NCBI RefSeq assembly: GCF_026339995.1
Contig: NZ_JAPEPT010000002.1
Location: forward strand, 359,001-423,000
Length of the DNA stretch: 64,000 nucleotides
DNA from: Streptomyces sp. NBC_01481
GTDB taxonomy: Bacteria; Actinomycetota; Actinomycetes; Streptomycetales; Streptomycetaceae
Direction of reading: 5' to 3'
Below are positions 61,833 through 64,000 of the stretch, piece after piece. How positions within the stretch are numbered: the stretch's first letter is position 1; every line of letters begins with the position of its first letter. The notes beneath the pieces are model-generated. The model saw nothing but the letters and a program-made list of their open reading frames with translations. It had not been told where the DNA came from and did not search any database. Both the position numbers and the translations under genes were made by a program.

Positions 61833-63044
61833 ATGTCGCATCACGGGACACTCATCCTGATCATGGCGATCGCCGTCGTCGCGCCCCTGCTCGCCTACGG
61901 TGTCGCCCGCTGGGCTCCCGTCCCCCTGGTGATCTTCGAGATCCTGCTCGGCATCGCGGTCGGACCCGACGCACTGGGCTGGGCCTCCCACAGCCAGTTC
62001 ATCGACACCCTGTCCAATCTCGGCCTGTCCATGCTGATCTTCCTCGCCGGGTACGAGATCGACTTCAGCAGCGTGCGCGGCGACACCCTGCGCCGGGCGA
62101 CCTGGGCGTGGGCGGTCTCGCTCGTCCTCGGCCTGGGCATCGCGTTCGCGCTCACCGGTGGGCAGACCGGCACGAGCTTCGTCATCGGCACGGCGCTCAC
62201 CAGTACCGCGCTGGGCACCGTCCTGCCGATCCTGCGCGACAGCGGCGACCTTCAGGGCCGCTTCGGGACCGTGATGCTGGCCTTCGGGGCGGTCGGTGAA
62301 TTCGGCCCCATCATCGCCATCACCCTCTTGCTGAGCGGCCGGAGTCCCGGGAAGTCCGCCGTCGTACTGTTCGTCTTCGCGGGCATCACCGCTGCGGCGA
62401 TCTTCTGGGCGCTGCGGCCGCGACGGCCATGGTTTTCCCGGATCGTCGCCGGGACCCTGCACAGCAGCGGTCAGTTCGCCGTCCGCTTCGTCATGCTGCT
62501 GCTCGCCGCGATGCTGGCGCTCTCGAACGCCTTCGGCCTCGACACCCTGCTGGGCGCCTTCGCGGCAGGCATCCTCACCCGGCTTCTCCTGCAGGGCTCG
62601 GTGCCCGAGAGCAGTGCGGAGATCCTCGGGAAGATCGAGGCGATGGGCTTCGGCTTCCTGGTCCCGATCTTCTTCGTCGTCACCGGTATCGACTTCGACC
62701 TCGCCTCACTGCTGGAAGGTGGCCGCTCGCTGGCACTCCTGCCGGTCTTCCTGCTGCTGTTCCTGCTGGTGCGCGGGGCTCCGGTGTACGCGCTCGCCCC
62801 CCGCGACCTGGTCCGCCGCGACCGCGCGGCCCTGATGCTCTACGGGTCCACCTGCCTGCCTCTCGTGGTCGCGATCACCACCATCGGGCTGGACGAGGAC
62901 GTACTGGAGGCGGGCGAGGCGGCGGCGCTGGTCGGCGCGGCCATGGTGTCCGTCCTTGTCTTCCCGCTGCTGGCGCTGAGGATCCGCAACGGGAAGGGGG
63001 CCGCCCACAGGGCGGAGCGGGCCGAGGGCAGCGAAGCGTGGTGA
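61833..63044 (+). CDS. Cation:proton antiporter, CPA2/KefB-like
   Basis: A 403-residue transporter with about 12 helices. Family features include the VPLVIFEILLGIAVGPDALG opening, LIFLAGYEIDF and FGAVGEFGPIIAITLLL, where CPA2 members usually place acidic exchange residues, and LGAFAAGILTRLLL. There is no TrkA-N domain at the C-terminus. It probably exchanges Na+ or K+ for protons. It follows the K+ channel gene by 42 bp. Confidence 0.88.
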   Translation: MSHHGTLILIMAIAVVAPLLAYGVARWAPVPLVIFEILLGIAVGPDALGWASHSQFIDTLSNLGLSMLIFLAGYEIDFSSVRGDTLRRATWAWAVSLVLGLGIAFALTGGQTGTSFVIGTALTSTALGTVLPILRDSGDLQGRFGTVMLAFGAVGEFGPIIAITLLLSGRSPGKSAVVLFVFAGITAAAIFWALRPRRPWFSRIVAGTLHSSGQFAVRFVMLLLAAMLALSNAFGLDTLLGAFAAGILTRLLLQGSVPESSAEILGKIEAMGFGFLVPIFFVVTGIDFDLASLLEGGRSLALLPVFLLLFLLVRGAPVYALAPRDLVRRDRAALMLYGSTCLPLVVAITTIGLDEDVLEAGEAAALVGAAMVSVLVFPLLALRIRNGKGAAHRAERAEGSEAW

Positions 63045-63164
63045 GGGCCATCCGGACGATGACATCGGGTGTACGGGAACCAGAGAGGGGGACCGCTCGT
63101 TGCCCCCTTGGGCAAAGGAATCGTCAAGAGGCGCGGCCCGCGCCGGATTGCGCAGGGGATTTCC

Positions 63165-63740
63165 ATGGGTGTCAGCCTTTCCAAGGGCGGCAATGTCTCG
63201 CTGACCAAGGAGGCCCCGGGACTGACCGCGGTCGTCGTGGGCCTCGGCTGGGACGTACGAAGCACCACCGGCACGGACTTCGACCTCGACGCCAGCGCCC
63301 TGCTGGTCGATGCCAACGGCAAGGTCGTGTCCGACCAGCACTTCGTGTTCTTCAACAACCTCAAGAGCCCGGACGGCTCCGTCGAGCACACCGGTGACAA
63401 CCTCACGGGTGAGGGCGAGGGCGACGACGAGCAGATCAAGGTCAACCTCGCGGGCGTGCCGACCGAGGTCGACAAGATCGTCTTCCCGGTCTCGATCCAC
63501 GAGGGCGAGAGCCGCCAGCAGTCCTTCGGCCAGGTGCGCAACGCCTTCATCCGCGTCGTCAACCAGGCCGGCGGCGCCGAGCTCGCGCGCTACGACCTGA
63601 GCGAGGACGCCTCGACCGAGACCGCGATGGTCTTCGGTGAGCTGTACCGCAATGCCGCGGAGTGGAAGTTCCGCGCGGTCGGCCAGGGGTACGCCTCTGG
63701 TCTGCGGGGCATCGCGCAGGACTTCGGCGTCAACATCTGA
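63165..63740 (+). CDS. terD: TerD family stress protein
   Basis: A 191-residue protein, the standard TerD length, with AGGGGA upstream of the ATG at 63165. It opens [20 protein letters not shown]. It carries the calcium-binding acidic pattern [20 protein letters not shown] and the repeat-like [18 protein letters not shown]. TerD proteins bind Ca2+ and act in tellurite/oxidative stress and development. The function in Streptomyces is incompletely known. Confidence 0.93.
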   Translation: MGVSLSKGGNVSLTKEAPGLTAVVVGLGWDVRSTTGTDFDLDASALLVDANGKVVSDQHFVFFNNLKSPDGSVEHTGDNLTGEGEGDDEQIKVNLAGVPTEVDKIVFPVSIHEGESRQQSFGQVRNAFIRVVNQAGGAELARYDLSEDASTETAMVFGELYRNAAEWKFRAVGQGYASGLRGIAQDFGVNI

Positions 63741-63837
63741 GCCGCGTAAGCCTGTTCACCTGCTCAAGGGCCTGATCCTCGACGACGTATGCCGCGCGGG
63801 TCGGGCCCTTGGCACGCCCCCGGGTCCGTCTGCCGCT

Positions 63838-64000
63838 TCAGCCGACGTACGCAAACAGGGCGTAGCCCGCGGCCCGCGGAACGGAAGCCCGGACCCGGAC
63901 GGTCCGGCGGCCGGGGCGGACAGCGCCGGGGCTGCCCGGGTCTGCGTCCTCGGAGATCATGGCGACTCCCGTTCCCGTACGGTCGACTCTGGAGCCGGCC
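63838..64000 (-). CDS. Partial hypothetical protein, C-terminus only
   Basis: The minus-strand frame is open from the window edge to a stop at 63838, ending VRVRASVPRAAGYALFAYVG. The third-position GC bias and an amphipathic strand pattern suggest a real gene, but the fragment is too short to assign. Confidence 0.4.
   Translation of the reverse strand, partial: AGSRVDRTGTGVAMISEDADPGSPGAVRPGRRTVRVRASVPRAAGYALFAYVG

Overview
This is a high-GC actinobacterial chromosome segment, almost certainly from a Streptomyces. The evidence is the strong GC bias in third codon positions, the frequent GTG starts, the wblA/whiB-type regulator, rare TTA (bldA-type) codons in accessory genes, and remnants of actinomycete integrative elements (AICEs).

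Positions 1 to about 41.8 kb are conserved core. In order they hold the end of a DUF1998-type DEAD-box helicase, a Tad/Flp-type pilus or secretion operon on the minus strand (ATPase, two membrane proteins, DUF4244 pilin-like protein, two TadE-like proteins, preceded by an Ssd/CpaE-like ATPase), a 6C small RNA, a HAD phosphatase, a probable Ms1/scr3559-type small RNA, a degenerate Fic-like protein, a ParA/CooC-like ATPase, a deacetylase-like lipoprotein, a SulP transporter fused to carbonic anhydrase, acetyl-CoA synthetase, NhaA, a holin-like membrane protein, an epoxide-hydrolase-like enzyme, a MarP-type membrane serine protease, a CoA-type NUDIX, endonuclease III, Crp, an SPFH protein, a metallo-beta-lactamase-fold hydrolase, a second NUDIX, a large secreted sugar dehydrogenase, RidA, a DUF4177 protein, paired ArsA-like ATPases, WblA, a bifunctional penicillin-binding protein, a YqeY protein, two membrane glycosyltransferases, a metallophosphoesterase and tRNA-Pro(CGG). 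From memory, the order matches the Mycobacterium tuberculosis Rv3649 to Rv3683 neighbourhood, including both small RNAs. An IS110-family element (about 30.27-31.77 kb) interrupts the block between the DUF4177 gene and the first ArsA gene.

From 41,895 to 49,842 an approximately 7.9 kb integrated element sits in tRNA-Pro and is bounded by 45-bp att repeats. It keeps an excisionase-like gene and an integrase gene with an apparent one-base frameshift. It also carries a cluster of TGTAGCGG repeats and a deletion scar joining the tail of a DUF3631 replication protein to the tail of an HTH regulator. Its cargo is a compact, visibly AT-richer operon of DNA methyltransferase, DUF262 protein and HEPN-domain protein. 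I read this as a candidate restriction-like defence system and as the most interesting part of the window.

From 49.9 to 59.1 kb lies a degraded island. It holds a truncated second integrase, a WXG100-like protein / DUF1023 hydrolase / lipoprotein cassette, a STAND ATPase with four 42-residue TPR repeats and two TTA codons, an unrecognised 449-residue protein, and the ruins of a TetR / FAD-monooxygenase / FMN-reductase cassette. The window ends with ion-homeostasis and stress genes: a ClC-type channel, a small membrane protein, a K+ channel, a cation:proton antiporter and TerD.
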